Positions 45,355 through 54,360 of a stretch of DNA of 64,000 bases are shown piece by piece. A program made the position numbers and the translations under genes. Numbering within the stretch: position 1 is the stretch's first letter; every line of letters starts with the position of its first letter. Location: positions 4,588,001-4,652,000 of the forward strand of contig NZ_CP040443.1 of the NCBI RefSeq assembly GCF_005843885.1. The letters are read 5' to 3'. The DNA is from Escherichia sp. E4742 (GTDB lineage Bacteria > Pseudomonadota > Gammaproteobacteria > Enterobacterales > Enterobacteriaceae). The notes beneath the pieces are model-generated. The model worked only from the letters and a program-made list of their open reading frames with translations, searched no databases and was not told the DNA's origin.

Positions 45355-46755
45355 TCAGGTATGTTTAAAGCTGTTCTGCTGGGCAATACCCTGCAGTTTC
45401 GGGTGATCGCTGAGGTATTTCAGGGAGGCTTTGTAGTCTTCCAGTAACAGTTCAGCGAAGTCCATTTCGAAGCCACGGCGGCACATAATGCGCATTACCA
45501 CGATGTCGGTGGCTTCACCGCCGAGGGTAAATGCCGGAACCTGCCAGCCGCGCAGACGCAGACGTTCGGAAAGGTCATACAGGGTATATCCTGGATTTTC
45601 CCCGTCTTTCAGTTTGAAGCACACCGCCGGGATACCTTCATCCGGGCGCCCCGTACAGATGAACTCATACGGCCCCAGTTTGGCGATTTCATCCGCCAGG
45701 TAAGCAGCAACCTGGTAAGAGGCGTTCTGTACTTTGGTATAGCCTTCACGACCGAGGCGCAGGAATTCATAGTACTGCGCAATCACCTGACCCGCCGGAC
45801 GGGAGAAGTTGATGGCGAAAGTACCAATCTGACCGCCGAGATAGTCAACGTTGAATACCAGTTCTTTCGGCAGCGCTTCTTCGTCACGCCAGATAACCCA
45901 GCCGCAGCCCAGCGGAGCCAGACCGAATTTATGGCCTGAAGCACTGATCGATTTCACGCGCGGCAGGCGGAAGTCCCAGACAATATCTGGCGCCACGAAC
46001 GGCGCAAGGAATCCACCGCTGGCGGCGTCGATGTGCATGTCGATGTCGATACCGGTGTCGGCCTGGAATTTATCCAGTGCATCGTGCAGTGGTTGCGGGA
46101 ATTCATAGTTACCGGTATAGGTCACGCCGAAAGTCGGCACCACGCCGATGGTGTTTTCGTCACAGGCCTCAATCATGCGTTTCGGATCCATGAATAGCTG
46201 GCCGGGACGCATAGGGATCTCACGCAGCTCGACATCCCAGTAGCGGGCAAATTTATGCCAGCAGATTTGCACCGGACCGCAGACCAGATTAGGTTTATTG
46301 GTCGGCTTACCTGCGGCTTCCATACGCTTGCGCCAACGCCATTTCATCGCCATCCCGCCGAGCATACAGGCCTCGGAAGAACCAATGGTGTTGGTGCCAA
46401 CGGCCTGGCCGTTTTTCGGTGCAGGCGCGTGCCACAGGTCAGCAACCATATTTACACAGCGCAGGTCGATGGCTGCGGATTGCGGATATTCTTCTTTGTC
46501 GATCCAGTTTTTATTGATCGACAGGTCCATCAATTTATGGACATTTTCGTCGTCCCAGGTCTGGCAAAAAGTTGCCAGATTCTGACGAGCGTTACCGTCG
46601 AGAAATAATTCATCATTGATAATTTGAAATGCGACATCATCACGCATTTCATGCAGCGGAAAATGTTTCGATTCAGCGATGGTGGAAATAGATTTTGTAC
46701 CAAAACGTGAATCGAGTAGTTCCGACCTTAAATCCGTTACTTGCTTCTTATCCAT
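45355..46755 (-). CDS. gadB: Glutamate decarboxylase GadB
   Basis: A 466-residue PLP enzyme converting glutamate plus H+ to GABA and CO2. The PLP lysine is in SASGHKFGLAPLGCGW (Lys276 of the family), DIDMHIDAASGGF carries the Asp contacting the cofactor ring, and the C-terminal HT closes the active site at neutral pH through His465. The N-terminal amphipathic helix (MDKKQVTDLRSELLDSRFG) recruits the enzyme to the membrane at low pH. Start at 46755, preceded by AAGGAG; the frame opens 21 codons earlier. Confidence 0.96.
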   Translation of the reverse strand: MDKKQVTDLRSELLDSRFGTKSISTIAESKHFPLHEMRDDVAFQIINDELFLDGNARQNLATFCQTWDDENVHKLMDLSINKNWIDKEEYPQSAAIDLRCVNMVADLWHAPAPKNGQAVGTNTIGSSEACMLGGMAMKWRWRKRMEAAGKPTNKPNLVCGPVQICWHKFARYWDVELREIPMRPGQLFMDPKRMIEACDENTIGVVPTFGVTYTGNYEFPQPLHDALDKFQADTGIDIDMHIDAASGGFLAPFVAPDIVWDFRLPRVKSISASGHKFGLAPLGCGWVIWRDEEALPKELVFNVDYLGGQIGTFAINFSRPAGQVIAQYYEFLRLGREGYTKVQNASYQVAAYLADEIAKLGPYEFICTGRPDEGIPAVCFKLKDGENPGYTLYDLSERLRLRGWQVPAFTLGGEATDIVVMRIMCRRGFEMDFAELLLEDYKASLKYLSDHPKLQGIAQQNSFKHT

Positions 46756-46834
46756 TTCAAACTCCTTAAAATGATTGGATCGCAATAAAAAAGTAGGATT
46801 TATCGATAAACTAAGCAAGCTTTAAGGTCTGAGT

Positions 46835-46854
46835 TTTAAATAACAAAATCCTAA
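46835..46854 (-). promoter_or_regulatory. GAD box (GadE site) of gadB
   Basis: On the minus strand TTAGGATTTTGTTATTTAAA exactly matches the remembered 20-bp GAD box bound by GadE, about 80 bases before the gadB start, as in K-12. It explains acid and stationary-phase induction. Confidence 0.85.
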
Positions 46855-47347
46855 TTTTATTTTGTCACTGATAATAATTTAGTTATATTTTTTCAAGTAA
46901 AAACAAAAGGATAGAACATGTGTTGATGATTGCATCGAGGTTTTTAGCGTTATTTTAATGTGTTATTTCATCTACCGTAAGTGTCACGTAAAAATGAGCC
47001 AGTAAAATATCAATATTAGTTAGCGTTTAATTTTTTAAACGTTTTTAAAGATTATCGAATAAAAAAGAGATAATTACCAGAATTCCCACCAACGATGTTG
47101 ATGGGGTAGGTTATTGTTTCAGTAGTAATACCCCGGTATAGGTAACTGCGTAAAGGAGTTGTTGCCCTGGATGTAAACTGATTTTTACTCTACGTGTCAT
47201 ATGGACGCCCACTTATTATCTTTGGAGGCCAGGGGAGATAACGTCAATACGGCGTTCGGGAACGCTTACACGTCAACTTCCGAAACTGATAAGTTTTCCT
47301 TTTAATTAAGAGTGTAAACTTTACGTATAACTCTGACAGGAGGAAAA
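46855..47347. other. gadB upstream region and island boundary
   Basis: About 490 bases without a gene. The gadB-proximal part is AT-rich and probably bound by GadX/GadW/H-NS. Inverted repeats noted by eye: GGGGTA (47113-47118) with TACCCC further right, and CCCTGG (47165-47170) with CCAGGG (47229-47234). K-12 has pqqL next to gadB; here foreign sequence starts somewhere in this interval. Confidence 0.45.
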
Positions 47348-47899
47348 ATGCGTAAATACATCACTCACAGCGAATGGACGCTTTTTTTTAATGCTATAAC
47401 GGGTACGCGAAATGAAATCCGTGATAAAGCATTACTGCAAATCGCTTACATTCATGGGCTTCGCGTCAGTGAATTGATAGACCTTAGACTGGGAGATCTT
47501 GATATGACTGAAAAAATTGTTTTTATTAGGCGACTGAAAAATGGATTATCAACTTCACATCCATTACAGCCAGAAACAATAGAATTATTGCAACGCTGGT
47601 TCCTGATTAGAAAAAGATACGCTAAAGGTAGTCAGGATGATTATCTTTTTCTGTCAAGCCATGGAAAAAAAATTTCCAGACAATGGATTTATAAACTCTG
47701 CGCACGATATAGTCAACGTGCGGGTCTGAGAATTAAGGTTCATCCACACATGTTGCGTCACGCCTGTGGTTATGCTCTTGCTAATCAGGGACTGGATACT
47801 CGTCTGATTCAGGATTATCTGGGACACAGGAACATTCATCATACTGTACTGTATACAGCCAGTAATCCTGGTCGTTTTCATCGGGTCTGGCGAAGTTAA
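47348..47899 (+). CDS. FimB/FimE-type tyrosine recombinase (first copy)
   Basis: A 183-residue site-specific recombinase. All catalytic residues are present: Arg39 (HGLRVSEL), His134 and Arg137 (HPHMLRHACGY), His160 (LGHRNI) and the nucleophile Tyr169 (HTVLYTASN). Length equals FimB/FimE, which invert the fim promoter. AGGAGG precedes the ATG. Similar recombinases (HbiF, IpuA, IpuB, FimX) exist in pathogenic E. coli; I cannot say which this is. Lower GC and different codon use from the second copy indicate separate origins. It converges on the AraC-type gene with a four-base overlap. Confidence 0.87.
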   Translation: MRKYITHSEWTLFFNAITGTRNEIRDKALLQIAYIHGLRVSELIDLRLGDLDMTEKIVFIRRLKNGLSTSHPLQPETIELLQRWFLIRKRYAKGSQDDYLFLSSHGKKISRQWIYKLCARYSQRAGLRIKVHPHMLRHACGYALANQGLDTRLIQDYLGHRNIHHTVLYTASNPGRFHRVWRS

Positions 47900-48759
47900 A
47901 TTTTTACGCAAGGAATGAGGAATTGCATATCCATAATATTTTTATTATCTGTTCTGTGAAATAGTGTATATATAGGGCCTCTTTTTATAACACATTTATT
48001 AATACACAGCGCACCCATGGCATCATATATATGAAAATCAAAAATCTCTTTGTATGTCCCAGTAAATTCCTGGCTGGCATATAAACCATCAGGAAGAAGC
48101 GTCTCTGGCAGGGAAAAACTGTTTATTTCTTTAAAAGTATAAATTAGTTCAGAATCCGTTTCTCTGGAGGGTATCATTTCGCCTGAAATCATAAAGTCAG
48201 ACATTTCATTAACAGGACCATAAATTGATATTATGGACTCAAAAAGGTTACGGTTATAAATAAAATGATCGCCGCTCTGGGTATGGATAAAGTCCATTCC
48301 CAGATTCACAGGCATTTTAAGGTTTGAAACAGAAGGATGATTGCCCTCAGCTATCTCAATCATTCTGAATTTTGTGCACGGTGTGGTTCTGTACAATACG
48401 GGCTGGGCATACTGCATATCCCAGGCATCCGCATTGCGATACTGCACTGGTGACACCTTGAACTGTTGCCTGAAAGCACGGGAAAAAGCCTGGGGCGAAC
48501 TGAACTCATACATTAGTGATATGTCTGTTATCCGGCGACTGGTATGACGCAAAAGTAAAGCGGCAAGTGTTAGTTTTCTGCGACGTATATACTGCGCTAC
48601 ACTGATCCCTGTTACATCCTGAAACAGTTTGTACAACCAGCGCTCTGAATAGCCTGAACGTTCAGCAAGAACTTTTACTGACAGTGAACTGTTCAGATTC
48701 CCTTCGATAATTCCCGCCAGTTGCTGGATTAAATTCATTTGATATACCTGTGGGTCCAT
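47896..48759 (-). CDS. AraC/Rob-like transcription regulator
   Basis: A 287-residue regulator with the two AraC helix-turn-helix motifs at the N-terminus (about 10-108: KVLAERSGYSERWLYKLFQD and ITDISLMYEFSSPQAFSRAF, ending FKVSPVQYR) and a C-terminal GyrI-like effector domain (about 125-287: KFRMIEIAEGNHPSVSN, DGLYASQEFTGTYKEIFDF). This is the domain order of Rob and SoxS-type fusions. Met8 at 48738 has a better ribosome binding site (ACAGGT) than Met1 and may be the true start. Placed between two recombinase genes; target genes unknown. Confidence 0.82.
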   Translation of the reverse strand: MDPQVYQMNLIQQLAGIIEGNLNSSLSVKVLAERSGYSERWLYKLFQDVTGISVAQYIRRRKLTLAALLLRHTSRRITDISLMYEFSSPQAFSRAFRQQFKVSPVQYRNADAWDMQYAQPVLYRTTPCTKFRMIEIAEGNHPSVSNLKMPVNLGMDFIHTQSGDHFIYNRNLFESIISIYGPVNEMSDFMISGEMIPSRETDSELIYTFKEINSFSLPETLLPDGLYASQEFTGTYKEIFDFHIYDAMGALCINKCVIKRGPIYTLFHRTDNKNIMDMQFLIPCVKI

Positions 48760-48888
48760 GCCAGTTGACTGTTCTTAAGAGCAATCGGAGTTTTATTCTG
48801 CTTTCCTGACTTTAGCACGTTTAGCCATAGCCTGATGGGGGCATCGTGTCACTCTTGACCGCTCTGTTTCATCTGACCGGAGCTATTG

Positions 48889-49551
48889 ATGTCTTCCCGA
48901 AAATTTCTTACTCACCATGAAGTCAGCCTTTTGTTACGGGCGGTGCTGAAGGGGCGCCACCCGGAACGTGATGCCTGCATGATTCTTCTTGCTTTTATCC
49001 ACGGACTCAGGGTCAGCGAAATGCTTTCGTTACGTCTTGCTGACCTTGAGCTCGAGTCCCGAAAGCTGTGCGTTCAGCGACTGAAAAACGGCTTCAGTAC
49101 CGTGCATCCCTTACTGACCGAAGAAGTACAATGTATCAGGAACTGGCTCAAAGCTCGGGAAACTATAAAATTGCCTGCAGCAGAAGAAGAGAGGGACTGG
49201 CTATTTATTTCCAGATCAGGGCGTCCGCTTACCCGTCAACGATTTTATAACTTGCTGGCTGAAGCAGGAAGAAACGCCGGGCTGGCTGTTGCTGTTCATC
49301 CACATATGTTGAGACATGGGTGTGGTTACGCGTTGGCAGATAACGGCATCGATACACGCCTGATTCAGGATTACCTGGGACACCGGAATATCCGGCATAC
49401 GGTGATTTATACAGCTTCAAATTCGGCCCGCTTTGAACGGCTATGGAAGCCGTCAAAAAGGGCGAAAAAGCAACTTTTTGACCCAAACTGTAAACTGCCT
49501 GTATTGCTGTTACAAATGTTAAAAAACACATGTTATGCAAACAACAATTAA
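48889..49551 (+). CDS. FimB/FimE-type tyrosine recombinase (second copy)
   Basis: A 220-residue recombinase with Arg41 (HGLRVSEM), His139 and Arg142 (HPHMLRHGCGY), His165 (LGHRNI) and Tyr174 (HTVIYTASN). It carries about 30 extra residues at the C-terminus relative to FimB (KRAKKQLFDPNCKLPVLLLQ). The ATG at 48889 follows GGAG at 48879-48882. About 55 percent similar by eye to the first copy. Its GC content is higher than that of the first copy. Inverted DNA segments controlled by it were not found unambiguously. Confidence 0.87.
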   Translation: MSSRKFLTHHEVSLLLRAVLKGRHPERDACMILLAFIHGLRVSEMLSLRLADLELESRKLCVQRLKNGFSTVHPLLTEEVQCIRNWLKARETIKLPAAEEERDWLFISRSGRPLTRQRFYNLLAEAGRNAGLAVAVHPHMLRHGCGYALADNGIDTRLIQDYLGHRNIRHTVIYTASNSARFERLWKPSKRAKKQLFDPNCKLPVLLLQMLKNTCYANNN

Positions 49552-49738
49552 TTAAAGATTATTTGATTTAAATCAATAAAATCCCCCGTATCAATTCCCT
49601 TCTGTAACGACATGGCATTGATGTCTGTCAGTTTTCTGAATTTTCCAAAACTCCATTAACAGTATAAAAAGCCAAAAACATCAAATAACCAAGAAAATAA
49701 TACCAGATAAAAACTAAAATTTAGCTTTTTAATCCAAT

Positions 49739-49765
49739 GTTGTCAAAATGGGTCATTTTGACAAC
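49739..49765. repeat. Perfect 12-bp inverted repeat
   Basis: GTTGTCAAAATG (49739-49750), three bases GGT, then CATTTTGACAAC (49754-49765). No U tract follows, so a terminator is unlikely. It lies 187 bases after the second recombinase and 38 bases before the end of the DUF805 gene. It looks like a protein-binding site, for a regulator or a recombinase. Confidence 0.7.
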
Positions 49766-49803
49766 AACAGATCCTCTTCTTGTGCACCTGTATTGCGCGT
49801 TAC

Positions 49804-50175
49804 TCAGCACTGAGTTGTAGGATCTTTGCCAAAGCGGTTCTCACCCTCAGTGCCTTTTTGACACATGAAGATTAATAGTGCAATATCACCAATGATGGGG
49901 ATTAAAACCAATAAAATCCACCACCCAGAACGGTCGATGTCATGTAATCGTCTAACTGTAATGGATATAACAAGTAAGATGTGTATGATCCTACATATTA
50001 ACTTGGCTATTTCTTTATCCATCCCCCCAAGGAGTAAAACTGCTGCAAGCGGGACTATAATAAATAATACAACACCTAGGCGATAAAACCAATATTCCCT
50101 TCTCCTGGTTCGGCCATTGAAGTTAGTGAGGTTTTTTAAAGGGTTTTGGAAACAATATGAGAACGTCAAGGACAT
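49804..50175 (-). CDS. DUF805 membrane protein
   Basis: A 123-residue inner-membrane protein of the DUF805 (YhaH/YhaI) family. Motifs: the N-terminal FNGRTRRREYWFYRL and the conserved TVRRLHDIDRSGWWILLVLIP, with three to four hydrophobic helices between, and a short hydrophilic tail ending in FGKDPTTQC. Function unknown. Start MSLTFSYCF. It stands alone in AT-rich DNA. Confidence 0.85.
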   Translation of the reverse strand: MSLTFSYCFQNPLKNLTNFNGRTRRREYWFYRLGVVLFIIVPLAAVLLLGGMDKEIAKLICRIIHILLVISITVRRLHDIDRSGWWILLVLIPIIGDIALLIFMCQKGTEGENRFGKDPTTQC

Positions 50176-50615
50176 TATTAAATCACCGTATAAAGTTCAA
50201 ATAAAGATAATCCATGATTTAAGCAAAATTGTTAAACCAATTATTTCCATAGTCATTAACTACAAGTGAAAATATCATTTCTGTATTTAGACTAAAGATG
50301 AGTTTATTATTACTTGTGTTTTTAGGGGAGGCAATACTAAAAATCTTAATATGTATATTTACATTCATTAATTTCGAGTTATATGCTCGATATCTACGAA
50401 TTCAGCATGATTAAACTTAAAATAGTTACTAAGGTGAAGGCGTGATGATTTACTAATTTTTGAATCCCTACGCACCGTCCCTTGTAGTTGGCTATGTTGG
50501 GATCACCTAGCCGTCAGAGTATCCATTGCGCTACGTACGACACCTGTAGTCAGATAGATGGGATGAGTTTGTCCGGTTAACTTGAAGAGAGCGCAGTACC
50601 AACGTTTCAAAATGA
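50176..50615. other. AT-rich non-coding stretch
   Basis: About 440 bases with stops in all frames. It contains the DUF805 promoter side and a junction near 50450-50480, after which base composition rises and fragments of mobile elements begin. No structured element recognised. Confidence 0.4.
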
Positions 50616-50888
50616 TCAGTGTTGCAACAGCAACCGCAGGAGAAATTGGCGATCGTCAATCCCTTTGAGCCGAGTAATTTCATCAAAACGCAATATATTG
50701 GCCCCATTGCCACGTAACCAGCCGGAGCCTTTACTCCCACATACCCAAGTGCGACTATCCCATGGCTCTGCAAAATTTTCTGCCAGATTCTCGTCGAACC
50801 AGGTTTTTTGTTCCGTAATAAAAGTGTCAAAGTCCTCGATATTTTTTTCATTGTTTACAACCTTTGGTGCGATGCAAATGACAACGGG
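50616..50888 (-). pseudogene. Fragment of an unrecognised protein
   Basis: In the frame ending with TGA at 50616-50618, 90 codons read a protein-like, acidic and aromatic sequence (NNEKNIEDFDTFITEQKTWF, then WVCGSKGSGWLRGNGANILR) back to a stop at 50889. There is no start codon with a ribosome binding site, so it is a piece of a larger gene. Its other-frame alternative (start 50851) gives a less protein-like product. I do not recognise the family. Confidence 0.35.
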
Positions 50889-50943
50889 CTATCACTGACT
50901 TGACTTCGATCTGCGTTGTTTCGTGGATGGAAATTAGTGGATT

Positions 50944-51240
50944 GTGAGCATTACCGACACTATCAGAAACAGCTATCTGGCAGGCTCATGAAAGAGCTGG
51001 GGCTGGTCAGCTGTCAGCAGCCGGCTCACCGGTATAAACGTGGTGGTCATGAACATGTTGCTATCCCTAACTACCTTGAACGGCAGTTCGCCGTGACCGA
51101 GCCAAATCAGGTGTGGTGCGGTGATGTGACCTATATCTGGGTAAGCGCTGGGCGTACCTCGCCGTTGTTCTCGACCTGTTCGCAAGAAAACCAGTAGGCT
51201 GGGCCATGTCGTTCTCGCCGGACAGCAGGCTCACTCGCTT
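50944..51240 (+). pseudogene. IS3-family transposase OrfB remnant, frameshifted
   Basis: Reads GRLMKELGLVSCQQPAHRYK and FAVTEPNQVWCGDVTYIW, the typical IS3-group OrfB sequence around the first catalytic Asp. Near 51150 the frame shifts by one base and continues as WAYLAVVLDLFARKPVGWAM and SFSPDSRLT, then stops. The remaining catalytic Asp and Glu are gone. Clearly dead. Confidence 0.75.
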
Positions 51241-51778
51241 GAAGAGAAACTGATTGAGTTGAGAGCGATACTCCAGGTGGTCAACTAGATACCTGAGCGG
51301 ATAAAGTGCAGGCAAACAGATTTTCACATCCATCAGAATCCATTGCCTTCGGCCACCTGAACTTACAATCTGGGTAAGTGAGTACATCGAAACACTCAAC
51401 AATCAAAATGCGGTGAACTAAATGTACGACAGACCTAATGCAAGAAAAGGGAGGTGTCTCAAATTTCACAACATGCTGATTTCTGTGGCCTCACCAGTGA
51501 ACCATGAAGTAAAAGACCTATGGATGCTATTTAACTTATGTTGTGCGAGAATTCAGTTCATGAAAAAAATCATCAGTATGATATTGTTTTAAATCATTAT
51601 TTAAATTAACAATCCTACTGGCTACATATATAACTTCATGAACTAACAGAAAAAGGTGATGTTTGTCGATCTTATCGTTATCTGGTGGCAACATGCTGGT
51701 ACTGGTTTCGAGAAAGGATATCTGCGAGGTTTGCTTACGAAGCGACCATACGGAGGTAGCACGCTAAGCTCAGTAAGA
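51241..51778. other. Scrambled accessory sequence, no gene
   Basis: About 540 bases with only short open frames, possibly further IS debris (an EYIETLNNQ-like string near 51380-51410). Nothing here can be called a gene. Confidence 0.35.
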
Positions 51779-51809
51779 GAGAATGGCGGGAGTAATCCCC
51801 GCCATTCTC
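51779..51809 (+). terminator. Strong 12-bp hairpin, terminator-like
   Basis: GAGAATGGCGGG (51779-51790) pairs perfectly with CCCGCCATTCTC (51798-51809) around a seven-base loop and is followed by GATGTTGTTTTG. This may terminate an unidentified transcript that begins to its left, or be part of a structured RNA; there is no gene next to it. Confidence 0.5.
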
Positions 51810-52116
51810 GATGTTGTTTTGTAACTTCAAAGCACCTACACTTCAAAAAAATACAGGATGGTTCACTAACAATGTCCAGCACAGCGCCAAATTATTCATT
51901 CAGAATATTCGAGAGGCGTCCCTCAATGTGAACGGAACCTAGTTGCAGATAAATTGCATACAAGAGCATGATTTGATTAAATGATCCAAAATAGCATTGT
52001 GGTTTGGCAAGGGAAAGCGCCATGGTGCTATTCCATTGTCATCAATTGCCCGGAAGTCTGCGGAAACCAGGCCGCTGACTCCCATCTGGATAGGGGTTAG
52101 TGAAGAATAATGGAGA

Positions 52117-52401
52117 ATGGAAGGGCAGCCGGAAAAGTGTCGCTGCAGCCTCAGTACAAACATCAATTCGTCACCCTATACGTGTAAGAGCAGCTGCGCT
52201 TTTTCATGGAGAAACTCAGCGGTGGATGTACATCTTGACCATTCAGGGATTGCTCCGAAGGACGGCCAGATTTTTGCGTATGATGCAAAATACGGACAGT
52301 TTATCCCGGTCATGTCTGGTGGCGGAACGATGATTCAGCGTAATCGAAGAGCTAAGGGCAGGAAATACGCAGGACTGCTAGCTGTCAGAAAATCAAAATA
52401 A
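52117..52401 (+). CDS. Unrecognised ORF, protein-like C-terminal half
   Basis: A 94-residue frame. The second half (VHLDHSGIAPKDGQIFAYDA and KYGQFIPVMSGGGTMIQRNR) is protein-like with a basic tail, whereas the first part looks like random translation. It is probably the 3' end of a larger gene truncated by the rearrangements to its left. Family not recognised. Confidence 0.25.
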   Translation: MEGQPEKCRCSLSTNINSSPYTCKSSCAFSWRNSAVDVHLDHSGIAPKDGQIFAYDAKYGQFIPVMSGGGTMIQRNRRAKGRKYAGLLAVRKSK

Positions 52402-52520
52402 GCCCTGAAAAGGGCTATTTTGTAAGCTCCAGGTGGTGTTATTTGATTTCTCACTCTTAGACTAGCCCCGTAGATCACCAGGTACTTCGCCTCTCTTAAA
52501 ATAAGAGGTAGTCTTAGAAC

Positions 52521-53945
52521 TTAATAGTATTTAGACTGGAATTCATTAATTCCATTGATAATCAAATCAAAATACTCATTTAACTTCTCTCTTGCAATGA
52601 ACTTATTATTAAGCTCTGCAGGATGAATTGATAATGTTAATTCGAATATGTACTCATCATCATTTGAATCCAGAACGCTTCTATTGTCACGTTCAGGTAA
52701 ATAAATATAAGCCCTGGTCAGTCTAAAGTTATAAAGTACGTGCTGAGGTATATATGACACTAACTCATGAAATCTATTAACATTATTGACGTCAAAAATA
52801 AACCAGGCCGAAAAAAACCTATCAGTTTCAATGTCTAAGGAAGATATCAAGTCAGACCAATTTCGTTGTAGATGGAATTTATCTAGATCTTCCAGACGCG
52901 CATTTGATGACCGCATCAATCGACAAAAATCAAGTTCTTTAAACTTTTCAGCCAGCTTTTCAAAACTTACATTTCGACATGCTTCTAACTTCTCTATTAG
53001 TTCCTGATCCGAACGGTATGCCTCTTCGTGATCATCCCAGTTACCCTCCCGCTTCATACCATATAAATAATTGTTGATATAAGGTGAATAGTAATCGTAG
53101 TGATCTGGGTCATAGTGGTCACTAAACTGGAAGTATGATCTTAGTTTTACATCAAATAAATAACATTGTCCATCCTCTAAAGCGTACCCGTCGCCTAAGT
53201 AATGTTTAATTTCAGCGGAGCTATATTTTGGCCTATCTGCGTTTGGATACATGTAATCCAAGTACCATGTATAATTTCCATTTTTGTCGTCAAAATATAC
53301 TGACCTAACCCGTATGAAATGATTTTTCGGCATTTCAATTGACTCAATCTCCTCAATTCTTTTACTTATACTTTCAAAATGGTGCTCATGATATGAGCCG
53401 ATTCTATTGGCTAAGTGAAAATAGTAACCTTTATAATTTACTACCCAATGATTAGGATTTTCAGTCGCATATACTTTCCAAGAAGTTGCTTCTGATGATA
53501 CTGGGAAAAAACGTTGAGCCACTCGCCAAAGGGCTGGGGTTGAAAGCGCCTGCTCAATAAAAACATAATCCCAATATATGGCTGTAATATCATTCTTTGG
53601 ATTATTAGTAATTGATTCAAGTCGGTCGACAACAGCTGATGATGGCTGAGTCGAGCACGCCAAAATAAAGCCTGTAGCACCATGTTGAGAACATGAATCA
53701 ACAATATCATCAAGATCCTTGATTCCTACCGATCCGCCTCCGTTAGCATTATGCTTACATTGAATTAACCACTTCTTTTGACTGGGTGCGAAGAAGCTTT
53801 TATGTTCTTCAATACAAACGAGATCTCGACCACCATCTGGCCCCACACCACTCCAATAGACCTTAAACCCTTTAGAAAAAAGCAACTCCCTAATAAGGAG
53901 TTCAAATTCTTTCCCGTCTTTATCTAACTCTTTGAAATTTAACAT
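52521..53945 (-). CDS. Orphan PD-(D/E)XK restriction-type nuclease
   Basis: A 474-residue protein. Residues about 10-105 are an Mrr/RecB-like nuclease domain: FELLIRELLFSKGF, then GPDGGRDLVCIEE with Asp41, then WLIQCKHNANG with Gln62 and Lys64, and GATGFILACSTQPSSAVVDR; the D-(Q/E)xK core is intact. The remaining 370 residues are low-GC and unassigned, rich in Tyr and acidic residues (YDPDHYDYYSPYINNYLYGM). The pairing of a nuclease head with a large unknown body next to a restriction operon suggests anti-phage defence of type IV style; this is inference. No partner gene is adjacent. Confidence 0.72.
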   Translation of the reverse strand: MLNFKELDKDGKEFELLIRELLFSKGFKVYWSGVGPDGGRDLVCIEEHKSFFAPSQKKWLIQCKHNANGGGSVGIKDLDDIVDSCSQHGATGFILACSTQPSSAVVDRLESITNNPKNDITAIYWDYVFIEQALSTPALWRVAQRFFPVSSEATSWKVYATENPNHWVVNYKGYYFHLANRIGSYHEHHFESISKRIEEIESIEMPKNHFIRVRSVYFDDKNGNYTWYLDYMYPNADRPKYSSAEIKHYLGDGYALEDGQCYLFDVKLRSYFQFSDHYDPDHYDYYSPYINNYLYGMKREGNWDDHEEAYRSDQELIEKLEACRNVSFEKLAEKFKELDFCRLMRSSNARLEDLDKFHLQRNWSDLISSLDIETDRFFSAWFIFDVNNVNRFHELVSYIPQHVLYNFRLTRAYIYLPERDNRSVLDSNDDEYIFELTLSIHPAELNNKFIAREKLNEYFDLIINGINEFQSKYY

Positions 53946-54147
53946 TTATGAATCTCACCGTTCATAGGATAATAAAACTAAATCAATACTTCAGCAATAC
54001 TATTATGGAGTGTCTCTACAGTCATTATCCTCACGATATGGACTTGGAGCGGTTTCTAGTTAGTTGGTACGTTACGCTACGACTTAACTTCAGGCTAGCA
54101 AAGGTCGCGGGTAACGGTTCTACCAGGCCAATAACCTGGCTCCGAGC
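53946..54147. other. Short remnant between nuclease gene and IS fragment
   Basis: About 200 bases. A frame reads MECLYSHYPHDMDLERFLVS then WYVTLRLNFRLAKVAGNG, weakly recalling the N-terminus of an IS6-type transposase (RWYCRYGISYRDL), but too short to assign. It should also hold the promoter of the minus-strand nuclease gene. Confidence 0.3.
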
Positions 54148-54360
54148 ATGAGCCGGCGTGGCAACTGCCGGGATAATGCTGTGGCCGAATCGTTCTTCAG
54201 TTCACTGAAAAAAGAACGCATCAGGAAGAGAATATACAAAACCCGGGATCTGGCCCGGGCCGATATCTTCGATTACATCGAAGTGTTTTACAACCGGGCC
54301 CGGCGCCACAGCCACCTGGGGGGCATCAGCCCAGAGGTCTTTGAACAGGCCTCGTCGTGA
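54148..54360 (+). pseudogene. IS3-family transposase C-terminal fragment
   Basis: 70 residues carrying the IS3-type catalytic end: MSRRGNCRDNAVAESFFSSL with the DDE Glu, then DYIEVFYNRARRHSHLGGIS. The sequence GNCRDNAVAESFF followed by RRHSHLGG belongs to the IS51-like branch, so it is not part of the same element as the fragment at 50944. The N-terminal three quarters are missing. Confidence 0.8.

Noticed and set aside
47113..47234. Short inverted repeats GGGGTA/TACCCC and CCCTGG/CCAGGG as fim-like invertible-element ends
   Set aside because: Arms are only six bases and the enclosed segments too short (about 25 and 60 bases) compared with known Fim-type switches of about 300 bases.
51656..51830. 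Possible retron msr-msd RNA around the 51.8 kb hairpin
   Set aside because: The long stem suggested it, but no flanking a1/a2 repeats and no reverse transcriptase gene were found.
51643..51882. 79-residue minus ORF and 91-residue plus ORF around the 51.8 kb hairpin
   Set aside because: Both read through the hairpin stem and have no ribosome binding site; coding status cannot be supported.
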